A stretch of 64,000 nucleotides of DNA from Sympetrum striolatum (Eukaryota > Arthropoda > Insecta > Odonata > Libellulidae): assembly GCA_947579665.1 (NCBI GenBank), contig OX388350.1, positions 1,116,001-1,180,000 on the forward strand, in the 5' to 3' direction. Positions 1-12,224 of this stretch are shown here, piece by piece. The first letter of the stretch is position 1. The number at the start of each line of letters is the position of its first letter. Both the position numbers and the translations under genes were made by a program. A model generated the notes under the pieces. The model saw only the letters and a program-made list of their open reading frames with translations, was not told where the DNA came from and did no database searches.

Positions 1-3000
1 CGTTTATTTTATATACATTCTCTTTATGTGCGTCCACAGCGGAGGATACGCCGGCTAAGTTGCGGCCAACTGTTTGTTAGATAATAAAATGCGTATTCTT
101 TCACTTACCAGAACGGAAAATCTTCCCTGTTGATGTTGCTGAAGAAAACCCTTGCAATGGAAATTCATTCAGGCGTATCTGTAATAAAAATATCAAATAT
201 TACTAAATTTACTATTTTAAACTGTGTGTATTGTATAATTTAATATACATTTTATAATATGCACATACATTTAATATACATTTTATAATATATATATTAT
301 AATATGCTACAGTTTGATTGTGGGTTATACTACGATATTAACTTACTCTAAGTAAATATATTTCAGAATTATTATAATATTTAATGCGGTAAGCAGTAAA
401 TTCCTGTTTGATACAGATTAAAAGGAATCGAATAAGGATTTCACGTTTTTATAGAAGTGTAGCGAAAACCAGGATGAAAATAATTACGGTTTTACGTTCT
501 ATGTTGAGCGGACAAACTATTTTGCTGTGGAAAAAAGGAAAGTTATTCGTCGAAGTATCTCTTTTCTCAAATCCTCTACAAAGCAATACGTCTCGATGAA
601 ATACACAAAATGTAGCATTTGTCAGACTCTTGAATGTCCGTTGATTCGCTCCGCAAAATGACAAACAAATCAACAAGAGAACTCATCGAAAGTCTTCCGA
701 GTCGCCATCGCTATGGTCAGATTTCCGCAGCTTCCTTATCTTCGTCCTCCGCCGAGAGAGTGGTCACTTTAGACGCCAATTACTGCCGGAAGCTTTTCCC
801 ACAATTCTCCTCGTCTTCTTTGTCCTCCTGACTAATAAACCCACCGTCGCTACGAGTTATGGAAGCTTTGGTCTTTCCGATGTCCGGTGGGTACAACGAA
901 GGTTCTCTTCGTCTCCGACAGGAAGAGCTGAAGTCGCGACTGAAACTTTGTTGCGCTCGATTCAGGAATGGCGGAGACTTGTTTGGCTTCCAACGGCATC
1001 GCTAATTACAATGATCTGGGGCTCTAATTTCTTGAAACTTTGGATCCGACCAACTTCACTCAAACTAGCCGAGAACGGAAACTTCCATTGAGAGGCACGA
1101 GTTGCTGTTTTAGGAAAATAAAAGACAAGTTGAGGGCGGTTGCACAGGAGGTGGATTTAGTTGATAGTGCTTAAGCCAACTTCTAGGGCCAATATTTTAT
1201 AGACATGAGATAATGTCTAAAGAATTTTCACGTAGAATCTTCAGAGTAGCAATTCTTGATAATGATTCTGCCAAATCTCCGTTAATATCTGGTGTACAAA
1301 TCAGTGCCCCGCACTTTGTCTCTTTGGATTGATCGTCTGTGATTATAAAAGTGAAAATCACCGCATAAATTCGGAGAATAAATGTATATAAGATTCAAAA
1401 CTTTTTTAATAATAAAACGAAGAATGCCAGTGCATAAATGGATAATATATACAATTATTCTTATTGTATTCTTTTCGGCTTCGGTAAATTCTATCCACGG
1501 GCGAAAATACACTTTTATTAAGATTTACACAGTCAAATCAATCAATGAGATTGCTCAAGTATAGTGCAACATACCATGCATGAATATTCTCGTAGATTAC
1601 ATAATATGACATTCAAATCTTTAGTTTTTCATTGCTACAAAAACATAATCGTAAGGCACAACTCACTCGGAACTGTTTTTTCCTACGCATGGGTTAGGTG
1701 TTAATGACAAAAAACATAATCAATACAATCAAATTATCTTTTGATGCTGAGGAAGGTTTTCGCGAATACTCTCAAATCCGACATCGATTTCTCGATCAAG
1801 TCTACGAGTTGAATTAAAAATTCCACGTCGGGAGAGGAATTTCCTTCGGATAGAAAATTAATTCTCATCGTCTGAAGGCGGAGTATAAAATTTCGAATAA
1901 TTTTAATGAATCACCTCTTCGGACCTCGAAAAATCGACAAATATTTTGGCTTATAATCCTTTGAATGGGATTCCCGAAGACGCGGAATTAATTTCATGGA
2001 AATCGCATTCGAGCGCCGATGACTTCCTCTCTCGCTATGAAAAGCCAATCCTCGCCATTGTCGCCTCGACTTGTTATTTGGCTCATTAGCGTCTTATTTG
2101 GCTTTCTCGAGAGGTTCCTCTGCTTAATTAAAGGGAGTCGCTTAATCAGCGCTCATAGAATTTCCGCGAGTGACGTCTGCCCCGGAATTATTTATGAAAC
2201 ATTTTTCCAATCGATGTCAGTTACCCATTGTTTTCAATTCGCACCATGACGACGTAATGTAAAATTGGAGTGAAAGGAAGTTTATAAGAAGCTTTATAAG
2301 TATAAAGTCAATTTCATAAAACGAAGAACAAATATTGTTAATGCGACACTTTTTGCCCCCAACTCTGTTAAGGGTATAATAAATAAACTCAACGTCTCTT
2401 GGCGTTCGCAGTGTTCCTATTCACACTTGATAATAACGCTGATTCATTGAAAAATGTCGTGGGTTTGAAGTGTGTGTCTTTTCTGGTAAGTTGCAAAGTG
2501 TTTTTGGAATAAACTACACTAGTTTCTTTTTGAAAAATGGTTTCGATTATTCAACTCCGAGTATAATAAACTTCAAGATTGTAATGTCATATTTTGCAAT
2601 CTACACATCGTCAGATTAGTGGTTTATTGATACAAGAATATTACTGATTCCTTAAATTCCGCATTCGCCCACTACGTCATTAGCTAATTTTACATGAACT
2701 GTGACAAGGCTAAGACAATTGGGAAACCTTAAAAACTGAGGTTTACATCAGGATATTGTTTCTCGGATAAGAGTTAAACTAAGAATACAATCGCTGTTAG
2801 CGAGTTTTTCCCTCGTTGTATGTTTGTTCCAAATTAGGAATACACAAATATGGGGAATCGGTGGAGATTAACTCTCTCCCTATTTAAATAACTTTTAAAA
2901 ATACGAATACGGTTAATAGTCTATCGATCAATGTCAATAACTTTGGTGGAAAAAGAAGAAAATATTAAAGTTCCATTTGACGCCGGAAATTGGATTTATT

Positions 3001-3255
3001 CGCCTAAAGTTCGTCCTGCGAAATGAAGAAAACGATTCTTGAATACAGTTTCTGTCGTAAACAAGTTTCCTCGAAAAGTTAAGCAAAGTGATGACGTCTG
3101 CGGAAGCAAATTGCTGTTCGGAAATGGAGAGTGGTCCATAGGATTGGATGATAAACGAAGATGAAATTTTGGAAAATATTTCGGAGGAGAGGCAGTTGTG
3201 AGATATTGCTTTTTTAAGACGATTTCCTATGAAATTATCATAGTGGAGATAATGT
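1..3255. other. Unique AT-rich non-coding DNA
   Basis: I see no recognisable gene or mobile element here. A less AT-rich patch at about 640-1,100 has short open frames on both strands but no protein family signature. The open frames of 60-76 codons between 1,282 and 2,249 are no longer than expected by chance in this kind of DNA. Confidence 0.5.
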
Positions 3256-3302
3256 CCATAATACAAAAATAGAAGTTGGTTTCTTCTATTTTTGTATTAC
3301 GG
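3256..3302. repeat. 20-bp inverted repeat (hairpin)
   Basis: The left arm is 3256-3275 and the right arm 3283-3302, with a 7-nt loop. The arms match at 19 of 20 positions, and the core pairs AATACAAAAATAGAAG with its exact reverse complement. A short GT run follows directly. It may be the remnant of a palindromic miniature element or a structured transcript. No protein-coding context is visible. Confidence 0.75.
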
Positions 3303-3984
3303 TGTGTGTGTGCTAGACGTAAGTGTATTATCATGAATGTCTGCCCATTGCCGGATAACCATTTTGCGCATATTTTAAAATTCGCAGACCGTTGAACGTC
3401 GTCACGTGAATTATCTCTTTCTCCTTCGACTAATGGTCTTGGGTTCGACTTTGCGTAGTGTTACATTTTTCGGCGAAAAATTTTACTTTAGAAAAACTAT
3501 CCTTTATTGAACAAATCACTCCAGAAATACGCCATAATAAAGATAATGATCCGAGGAAGGTGAATGAATCATTACAAATTTAGTTTTCGAATTGAAAGAA
3601 TAAATTTTTGGTTAAATTTCGCAGTTTTTTCTAGTTCAATCATAGAGTCATCAGTCGTTGTTGAAGATCACTTTTATTCATGGCGATTATGAAATAACAA
3701 ATATGATTTAAATTAGACACATTGTTTTTATTATCAACGTAAAACACATTCAAATACGATTTTAGCGGCCTTTTATGGGTATTTATTTGGAATTTTTTAT
3801 ATAAATTTTACAAATTAAATTACGGCTGGATAATTAAATTTTTAATTTCGTAATATAATTAATCTATAAAAATGTTGAATTTTGAAATATACATGTTACC
3901 ATCAGTGTAAAATTTTACTCAGAGTAAACTATTAACTTTCTGACTTTGTGCCACATTTTGTGTTTAGAGATGTCAGTTTAAGGT

Positions 3985-4022
3985 TCCTGCAATCCGCCTT
4001 TCGGGGTGTGGCAGGGGGTGCA
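3985..4022 (+). repeat. Short dispersed repeat, copy 1
   Basis: The core CCTTTCGGGGTGTGGCAGGG, preceded by a CTGCAA motif, recurs on the opposite strand at 63541-63575 as CCTTTCGGCGTGTGGCAGGG. The two cores differ at one position. This GC-rich motif stands out in AT-rich surroundings and looks like part of an interspersed repeat whose ends I cannot define. Confidence 0.5.
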
Positions 4023-4029
4023 AACACCA

Positions 4030-7000
4030 TGACCCTATTTTCCTAATCAAAGCCTTATGAGAAAATGAAAGAGGGAATCGGTATTAAAAATGCTCGTACG
4101 ACGAAATTTCGTTAATGACCGATCAATTAGAAAATCTCGCCCAAATTACGGTAGGTATGAAAACGGGACGAAAATGTTTACCTTTAAGGGTAGTCTCTGT
4201 AATGGAAAGAATGGACGGAGAATTTAATATAATGGATAGGATATCTCTAAAAGGATTGAAACATTCTCGCAATGTAATAAACGGCGGCATAAGGAAAATT
4301 TTATTCTCTCTGGAAAGATAGAAAAAGAAGCATCAGTTGATTATAATAAATAAATCAAAGTAATAATACGGATTTAAATTATTAATACTAGAGGGAAAAA
4401 TTTATATGATTTCGCTGAAGAGTGTTGGCTACTTATGCCTTTGAAGCACGCCGTTGAAGTATATTACACAAAACCTTTTTACTGACTTTTTTAAATCTCC
4501 AAATTAAAAAAAACTCGATGGAAATAGTTTTTACATCCGTCTGATGACGTCATCGATTGCAGTTCTGTCGAGCACATTCCTTGATTCTGGGAAGTCACTT
4601 CGAACAATGTTTTCTCTGCAAAATACCCGAATGTCCTATAGAACTCGATCCTTTCATATCTAAATCCAATATGTTGCAGTTATGAGAGTCTACCACATAC
4701 GCAGCCTCCTTTATCTCTTTTCCGCGATTTATTGGTTTCTAAGAAATAAGTTTGTACGCTTTCATCCATTTCCTTTGTTTCCTCCATTTTTCTTTCTGCA
4801 GTATCTATTCCATAGAGGTGGCATTTCAAGTGGCATTTTACATTCTCCTTCCTCTGTGTTCATTAAAATAATCCTTCGACGTAATCCAGATAAAAGAAGA
4901 TGTAGCCCTTGTACAGTTAATTAGTAGCTGCAAAGGCAAATAAGCAGCTTTCATAATTTGATCAAAAAACATTATTCTCAGAATCAGACGAGATATTGTA
5001 GAAATCCATAATGGAAAGAATCCTAGGAAACTTTTCCATCGTGTTTTTGTTACTGTTTGACAAAAATAAAGCTTATGGAAAAAGTACAATTTTCTAAGAT
5101 TCTTTCCGAAAAAATATTCTTTGATTTTTGACAGCTTTCTCGCGGAACTTGTATTGGGATTGAGATCAGGTCGCCCGATTTAACCTTTCATTGCTCTGAA
5201 TAACTCGTCATTCTTTCAGAGGCGTATCCAACATCCTCATCTAGCTCAAAAGCATGTTAATTTCCGTAATACCCTTCGAGAAAAATGGCCATAAATAACT
5301 TCTTGTTCTTGCGATTATTTACGGCATCCAATAGAAATAAAGAACTCTGTTCCGGAGACGATTTATTCAGTACTTATGAATGTTTGGAAAAGCTAATTCG
5401 TTATTTCGTCCAAAATCTTGGTCGCAGAGGGAAAAATATTAAGTAAAATCTGTAAATTTTGGTGTCAATTTGTGTAGCAGCAATCAAAGAGGAATTCCAT
5501 CACCCAAGATTAATTGTTTGTGAAATTTTAATTCCAATAAAGAAGGAACGTGACCTCGGATTGGCAGAATATTACAAAGAAGAAATTGCAAATCAGGTAA
5601 TTAGTTTTGGTCGTTCATTCCTCAGTCTATTAGAGAAGTCAATTGGGTATATTAGATGCGGATGGTGGCGTGCCCTCTGCCGTGCACCTATGGCGGTTAG
5701 TCGGGTGTATATCTGAATCTATTTCTTTTGCGCAGTTTCTACGGTACCATATATATTCTAATTTCCGTGTTTTGCCGATTCTTTAGTTCACGTGATCCAT
5801 CGAAGATGTCCACCCGGAAGCATCCTTCCTCGATAGAAGGCGCTTTGACGTCATCAATTAGTGCCATCCGAGTCCACTCATTTCGTCGACCTGAAGAAGA
5901 TACGCCACCGACGCGTTGTATTCACCGGAGGAAGCAAACTGTTCACACCATTTTCCATGCGACCTACTCTTCTTTTAATTGATACATAGAAAGAGATAAA
6001 GAAAGTGTTTTATACTAAGTGAAAGAATGAATACTTTTTTCTTTTCTATCACTTATGGATTAATTTCTCGTCGCACGACTTCGATGTTGGACAATTTGAA
6101 TGTGTGAAATTCTCAAGTGTGTTTCAGATCGACTAAAATGAGTGTTTTTGCCCATATCCGCACTTCGTACGACAGTTGTGCATCCAAATAAATAAACAAC
6201 CGAAATTTGTATTTTCCCGCAAGATATTCTTTCCCGGTATGTACCTGATAATGGCAGCAATGCCAAAACCGGTCGGTCATCCTAAACATTGAGAATATGC
6301 GAAGATGGGTTTCTTTAATTGAGTACATGGCATTCCACGAAGTCAGATCAGATTGTGTCGACCGTGTTTTGTATCCTTTCTCAGCCATGACAAGACTTTT
6401 ACACTTCCTGATGAGGTGCACCGTGGGAAGGATATGAAAGTGATCAATCGAGGGTGACGGAGGAAACCGATGCAGTATTTCCAGATATGTGGCCTGCTTG
6501 GCGATGGAGACGCATAACCTAGGAGGTTTGATAGTGAATGGAGGAAGCTGTGCAGGTTTTTATGAAGCGAAATGAATTGGAAAAATATAAATTAAAAAGG
6601 AATGTTATTAGTGATAAACAACTTCATTAGGACAGTATTTAGACCAGTCACCCTTAGTAGGGGTGACAGAAAAACAAATAAGCATAAAAATTGATTCTTT
6701 AGCATTTAGATTGCTCAGATTACGACCCCTTTGATAATTGTTAACGACTGGAAATATAATGGGAAAAATACAATGATTAGTCTCTTAGCCGAGATTCAAA
6801 CCCGATACCTGAGAAGTAAGGAGGATTGGACGAGGAAAAACGAAGTCATAAGAAAAGGGTACTTCCGATATTAAGAGGTATTGTTAAATAAGGAAATTGA
6901 AGGGATAATGGAAAGACAGAAGATGTTGGGAGACAGGAGAGGGGTAATGGATGTAAGTGGAGCACAATCAGCCAATCAAGAGCACTCGTGGAAGACGACG

Positions 7001-8840
7001 AAGATCAGTGCGATTTTCTCCTTCATTACTTTCTCCGACGAGTTGGTTTCAATTTTTAACCTATTTCATTATTGATTTAAAAACTTCAAAACCCATCTCA
7101 GTTATACACTGGTAAATCCTTAGCCGAGATTCAGGGATAAATTTTAACTCAGAAAAGTCTAATGCTAAAGAAATTATATCGTTTCGGAGTTGGGCCAGTG
7201 ATAATCGAATTATGGCTGACGATGAGATATTTTCGCGAAAGAACCAAATAAAGCTAAACACAGAACTGGAATGGGACGGATGTATTCAAGAGTGGATGCT
7301 CCGTGTATTCCCTGCCATCTTCCGGTAGCGAAGCAAATCTCTGGAGAATCCCTCAATCGACCTCTCAGATCACGTCTTCTCTTGGGCTTTAGGTTGAGGA
7401 AGGCCAAGCGGAAAACAGGATCGGAATCTACGAACGCCGTTTCGGTTAACATTATTGATGCTTCCTTTCGGCAAATAGTATCAGCTTCAACATATTTCAA
7501 TTCGTACAGCAAATACCGTATTATACTCAAAAAATTCAAAACTTGCCCTCGTATTTAAAATATATAGTTCGATCTTTAAGAATTTAGAAATCTAGGATTG
7601 AAATGAAGTTGTGGACTTCTATTGTTGGGTACTGCGTTTCCATAAATACATATTTTTCATAGTTATAAATTAGTTGTCACCTGGTTACCAAATTATAGCG
7701 ATTAAACTAAATATGTAATAAATGTGGAGAAAGTCTGACAAATGATGGAGAACTCGGTTAAAATACTAAGAGGAAGTTTCTCTACATTTCACCAATTATT
7801 TCTTTTATAATTAATACATCTGTATATGTGTATCTCTATTCTTCTTCTGAGGTTGTACTTCTTTTGGTGGTAGATATTGCTGATGAAATGAAGAATCAAG
7901 TTATTCATTACAGTGCTCTCTCACATACTTATTAACCTCTTCATTTATTCTTTTCTAGATGTGCTTGAGTAAGTTAACCAATTTAACATAGTTTCTCTTT
8001 AAAATCATGCTCACCAAAACATTTTCATCTGCATAAAGTAGGCGTACGTTCTCATGGGTCGTCTAGAGCCCCTGAGATCCCGATCATTATTAGTAATCTA
8101 TTTGATCTTAGTCTGTATCTTTGCTCGTCTGAGGAAAGCTAATGAGATCGCTCGTTCAAATGGAGGAAAAGAAACACCGTCATTATTAATTGATAGGCGT
8201 CCGAAACACGTAAAGAAGAGCGGAACAGAATTTGAATATTATCTCTGCAAGTAAATGAGGCGTCTCTTTGAGGGGAACTCCGTGGTTTTCTGAGTTCAAA
8301 CTCCTTCAATTGCTCCCGAAATATGCATGAGGCATTTTTTCTTGAGGAGTGCAGTGCGCTGGAAGGGCTGCTTTCGTGGAAGCAATTCCTCCAAAAACTC
8401 TTCGCGGGAGCGTATTTTTGCAGAAAAAGAAAAGGAGTAATTTGGCAGCGGCCGAGGGGTCAAGCACCCGCTCCTCGCGATGTAATCCAGTCGTTGAAAG
8501 TTATTTATTATGAAATTTGTAGCAATTGGGCCTCTGGCCTGGTTGCAGTAGTCATGGAAACTCTCTTCAGATACGAAGTAAATTACGTAATTAGAAGTTT
8601 CGGTGGGAAGATGTGTGAAAGGGAACAACTGCATTCCGGACAATCGAGGAACCCTTACAATTAGTAAGTTAGCGAAGTTCTTTGAAAATTTCAGCCACTC
8701 GTCGACGGAAAATGATTTAACTCTCATAATCTAATAGGAAAGCATTAAGAAGCTGTAGACCTACAAACTGATGTACATAAATGAACATTTCAACCTCAAA
8801 AATTCTATCGTTTATCAAGAAAATGCTCAATGAAGAGGAT
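4030..8840. other. Non-coding stretch with no recognised gene
   Basis: No gene family is recognisable. The longest open frame is on the reverse strand at 8296-8727 (143 codons), overlapped by a 113-codon forward frame at 8323-8664. Neither shows a known domain and both lie in a locally GC-richer patch where stop codons are rarer. A short motif, CTTAGCCGAGATTCA, occurs at about 6785 and 7121. On the reverse strand the first copy resembles a tRNA T-arm, so both may be heavily decayed SINE pieces. Confidence 0.4.
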
Positions 8841-8844
8841 ATGG

Positions 8845-9058
8845 GGCCAATAGGAAGAATAAATAACAAATGATGGAAATGAAGTTTGACTTAACACAGA
8901 AAAGCGTGCAACTTAACCCAAGGTTATGCAAGAAGAGAGAAATAGTGACTTGGACCCGACCCCAGGTCTCCCACTTTCCGGGCAGGTGTTCTAACCGCTG
9001 AGCCACGTCCTTTTCCCTTCTGTAACTGGGGGCTTTTATGATCAAGGTGATGGCACTT
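8845..9058 (-). mobile_element. tRNA-derived SINE, family A, copy 1
   Basis: Read on the reverse strand, a perfect RNA polymerase III box A (TGGCTCAGCGG, 8995-9005) is followed about 35 nt later by a worn box B (8952-8963). A family-specific body containing CACTATTTCTCTC and a GTTGCACGC motif runs down to about 8850. About 30 nt upstream of box A (a CAGAAGGGAAAAGGACG stretch) is also shared with the copy at 40475-40590, so the family has a 5' extension before the tRNA-like head. Such SINEs encode no protein and are copied by LINE enzymes. Boundaries are approximate. Confidence 0.75.
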
Positions 9059-9059
9059 C

Positions 9060-9262
9060 ACGTAGTGGCACCAACCACCACCAGTGAGGCAACCGAACCA
9101 CAAAGCGAAATTATGAGAAATCCTCTCCAGGAAATTTCACAAATTATGTAAATGAAGACTTTCTTAGCACAGGAAAGCGTGCAACATAACCAAAGGTTGT
9201 ACAAGAAGACAAAAATAGTGACTTGGCTGGGACTCGAATCCAGGTCTCCCACTTTCCGGGCA
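9060..9262 (-). mobile_element. tRNA-derived SINE, family A, copy 2
   Basis: The reverse strand shows box B (TGGATTCGAGTCCCAGCC, 9226-9243) followed by the same body as copy 1: the CACTATTTTT run, TTGTACAACC and GTTGCACGC at about 9175-9185. The tRNA-like head is cut before box A, where it meets an inverted piece of the same element. Downstream on the same strand the sequence runs straight into copy 1. Part of 9070-9140 (GTTGCCTCACTGG and neighbours) recurs in copy 3 at about 27,040-27,090, so it belongs to the family rather than to flanking DNA. Confidence 0.7.
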
Positions 9263-9302
9263 GTTTCCCAGCAAAGTCACTATTTTTCTCTCCTTGTATA
9301 TG
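9197..9302. repeat. SINE A head-to-head inverted junction
   Basis: The left arm 9211-9232 (reverse-strand SINE A just after box B) pairs with the right arm 9266-9287 (the same SINE segment in forward orientation). One mismatch is seen over 22 bp. Weaker pairing continues outward to about 9197 and 9302. The 33-nt spacer contains box B and part of the tRNA-like head. The right arm is a 3'-directed fragment lacking its own head. Confidence 0.8.
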
Positions 9303-12135
9303 GAAGAATAAACGTTTAGTGAAATAAAAACATATTAGTGCATAAATATATATATTCGCTTAAAGAAAACACATAAAAGCAAATGCGGAGTGAAGATGAG
9401 AAGTCACTACAAACAGTAACATGGATAGTGAAACGGAATGTATCAAATGATTAATCAAGCTAAGAGTATGGCTAGATAAAGTGGAATAAACTTGATTTCG
9501 AAACAAAACTCACTAAAGAATGATGGGTAATATGTAATAGAAAGATGAACTGCAATATAATAATATTGGGTGGGAAATGCACGAGCAGTGCAGAGTCTGT
9601 CCGTTGCAAAACATCGTTCTCTTAGAAACTCGGCATCTACGCTTTGACGGCGTTGATTTTATTGTGTCGCGCGGAGGAGACAACGGGTAGATTAGAGCAG
9701 ATTGGCATTCTTTGGAGGAACTAGACCACGTTTCAAAGGAAAATCGCTGAATTAAAAAAGAAATAGTGCCATTAAGTCGGCGATTCGAATAATTAACAGG
9801 ATCCTTAAAAATCCAGAGACGTTATTTTAAACAGCAGACATTATGATTATTCAACGAGAGCGTTTCTATTCCGAAACATCAAAGGAAAGCTCCGTTTGAA
9901 GAAACGTTATAGCTCGCGGAGAGAGATTAAAGGGAAATACGGAGACAATTCACGTCTTTCCGAGGCACGATTTTGAAGGGAACGCTAACCCCTAGGCTAT
10001 CAAACCTATCCTTCGACGAATAAACTAGCTTTAATTAGAGGGTATTTCGTGTTCATTTCGAAGAGAATCAATATCTAGCGTGAATTATGAGTACGCAATT
10101 TCTTTAAATTCTCTGAATAACCTTAAACTGTTTTCCAATCTTCTTTCCTGCTTACATACTACTCAAGCTTTTCGGGAAAATGTTCGTTTCTCTAACTTTA
10201 AGTTTTGATAATGACGTGTGAATAAGTGTGGATTTGAAAACCACTGAGGTACGATTCTTTTCTTGCTTTATCCGACTACCTTACCGACAAATTTACCTTT
10301 ATCTGACTACTTTTACTACTAAGTAAGAGGAGGAACGCCGACAAAGACGGCTTTTGGAGATTTAAACCTCTAATATTGAGGTACATCTGATAATGAATAG
10401 TGTGATTTCGATTTGTTCGAAGAGTGCCGTTTATAGAGTCATTTCGCTGTGTAGACTTTTCCACAAAAAGCATTCTGATTGAGAAGGAAATACAAAAGCA
10501 AAATACTTCACTCCTTATTTCCTCTGATTTGCCATATTCTGTCTGCAAAGCATTTTTAGCTATAGGTGAAGATGATATGGATCCAACTAGCGTTTGATGT
10601 TTTCACAGACAGAATTATAAGTCTCTTAAGATATTAATCAATGATTACACCGCTGAAATTGATAAGGAATGTATTGTATGTAGAATAGTCTTACCAAAGA
10701 ACAGTTGAGGGGTAAATTATTTTCAATGTGAGCAAAGAGAGTCGGAAAATAAGACGCAGGACCAGTAGAGAGCAACTGACGCATTATGAAACAATTTTTG
10801 GAGATTCTGGAATTGGAATCTGAAGCATTAAGACAGAGTCAATCGCTTCCTCAGGCCGACAATTAGATCTGAAGCCGGCACTTTCTTCTGTCGATGCCTT
10901 TGTTTACTCTTCTTGGAAGTGGTCGATGGTTTGCTTTGTCAAGCAGTGACGTTCATTGGATTGGTTGAGATTTAAATTTTGATGCGGAGAACGAATTGGG
11001 GCGGCAGAGAGAAAAGGCAGTCGTTTACTGAAGGATGAAAGGAAAGCGACCTCGTCAAAGAACAGTAATTTAGGCGGGCCTCGAAAAGAGGGGAACCGCT
11101 TTTCGACTTTTGTATCCAATTCCATCCAATTAGCGAGCGGCTAGGATGGCGCCAAAAGGAGAAAAACTGCGCAATTCCAATTTTCCCATTCTGCGGACGC
11201 TTATTTCAAACGCCATTTTTCCACTTTGTGATCGCAGAGTTCTTTTCTCCCCAAAATGGCGTCCTTCTGAACAGTTGACTTGCGGATCCCGCCCGCCCGC
11301 CATTTTCCCTCCTTTGCCTCAAAGATAAGCGAAATTTATTTCCCGGCGAAGGAGTGGCGTTCTTAAAGTTTTACAATGTCTTGCCTCTTGTTCCTTTGAG
11401 GGAAATTCGCGAACGCTGGAATAAGTTGTGCGTGCGGAAAATTCCTCTGAAAAAATCGTAAAGATTGAAACGGGCCGCACAGCGAAAGCGCACAACGGAT
11501 TTGGATATAAAACACGACGAAAAATTTAGTTATTACAAGATCTTATAAAGGGGTAGTAAAAATTTAAAAAATGAACAGTGATTAAGGAAGCGAAAGCAAT
11601 GAGTTTAGGTTAGACCAGCCCACTGCTCACAAACTGAAATAACTTAATTTTTGAGCTTTTTGAGCTTCCGAAGTTTCCCTGATAATGGTGGTATCAATGA
11701 AGATTCAGCCTCCAGCCAATATGAGCAGGATATGAAAGAAAGGAAGGAAGGAGAAGATATCGATACATCGAATCTCAAATTTCGATGTATCGAAAATTAA
11801 TTTGATCTTATTATTTGTTGCTTCTTTCCTATAAATAAGGGCAAGAGCATCTCAACAGAATGGGGAATCTAGGTTTGTGTCTTACTCGGCTACTTTTTTC
11901 CTCTTCTCTTTTTATTGAGACCTTTCGAGAAGCACCTAGAGTCCTTAGAATCACTTTCGTTGTTCCGAAAAGTTAAATACTTTAAATATCACGGAATATC
12001 TGATATTGGAAAGCGCTCCCATAGAAAACACAAGTTCGGGTAACTTATATCAGTGCAGTTTATGTATACATAGAAAAAATTAAATAAAAAAAAATGGTTT
12101 TAATAGGCCAAATATTGAATAAATGAAAATACAGT
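9303..12135. other. Non-coding stretch with no recognised gene
   Basis: Nothing here matches a gene family I know. The patch at 10,900-11,340 is richer in G+C and keeps short frames open on both strands, but no domain is visible. A 13-bp hairpin at 11760-11793 is listed separately. Confidence 0.4.
11760..11793. repeat. 13-bp perfect inverted repeat
   Basis: TCGATACATCGAA (11760-11772) and its exact reverse complement (11781-11793) are separated by 8 nt. It may be a paired protein-binding site or a hairpin. There is no gene nearby to tie it to. Confidence 0.7.
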
Positions 12136-12149
12136 AAATGTTTTTATTC

Positions 12150-12222
12150 TATGGCTCGCTGATATTGTACAGCGCGTTTGCTTTTGGTGATAGCGGTCCC
12201 GGGTTCGATTCCTTGTGGGGTT
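12150..12222 (+). repeat. tRNA-like head (SINE or tRNA pseudogene)
   Basis: A box A-like segment (GTACAGCGCGTTTGC, about 12167-12181) is followed by a strong box B (CCCGGGTTCGATTCC, 12198-12212). Spacing fits a tRNA-derived RNA polymerase III promoter. No matching acceptor stem is visible, so this is not a functional tRNA. Downstream AT-rich DNA may be a decayed SINE body. Confidence 0.55.
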
Positions 12223-12224
12223 TA

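Noticed and set aside
5480..5596. Possible exon with reading IKEEFHHPRLIVCEILIPIK and a CAG|GTAATT donor
   Set aside because: The acceptor side (TGTAGCAG) has no good pyrimidine tract, and the peptide matches no family I know. The support is too weak to list as a feature.
8296..8727. 143-codon reverse-strand frame
   Set aside because: It has no recognisable domain, is overlapped by a 113-codon frame on the other strand, and lies in a GC-richer patch where chance open frames are longer.
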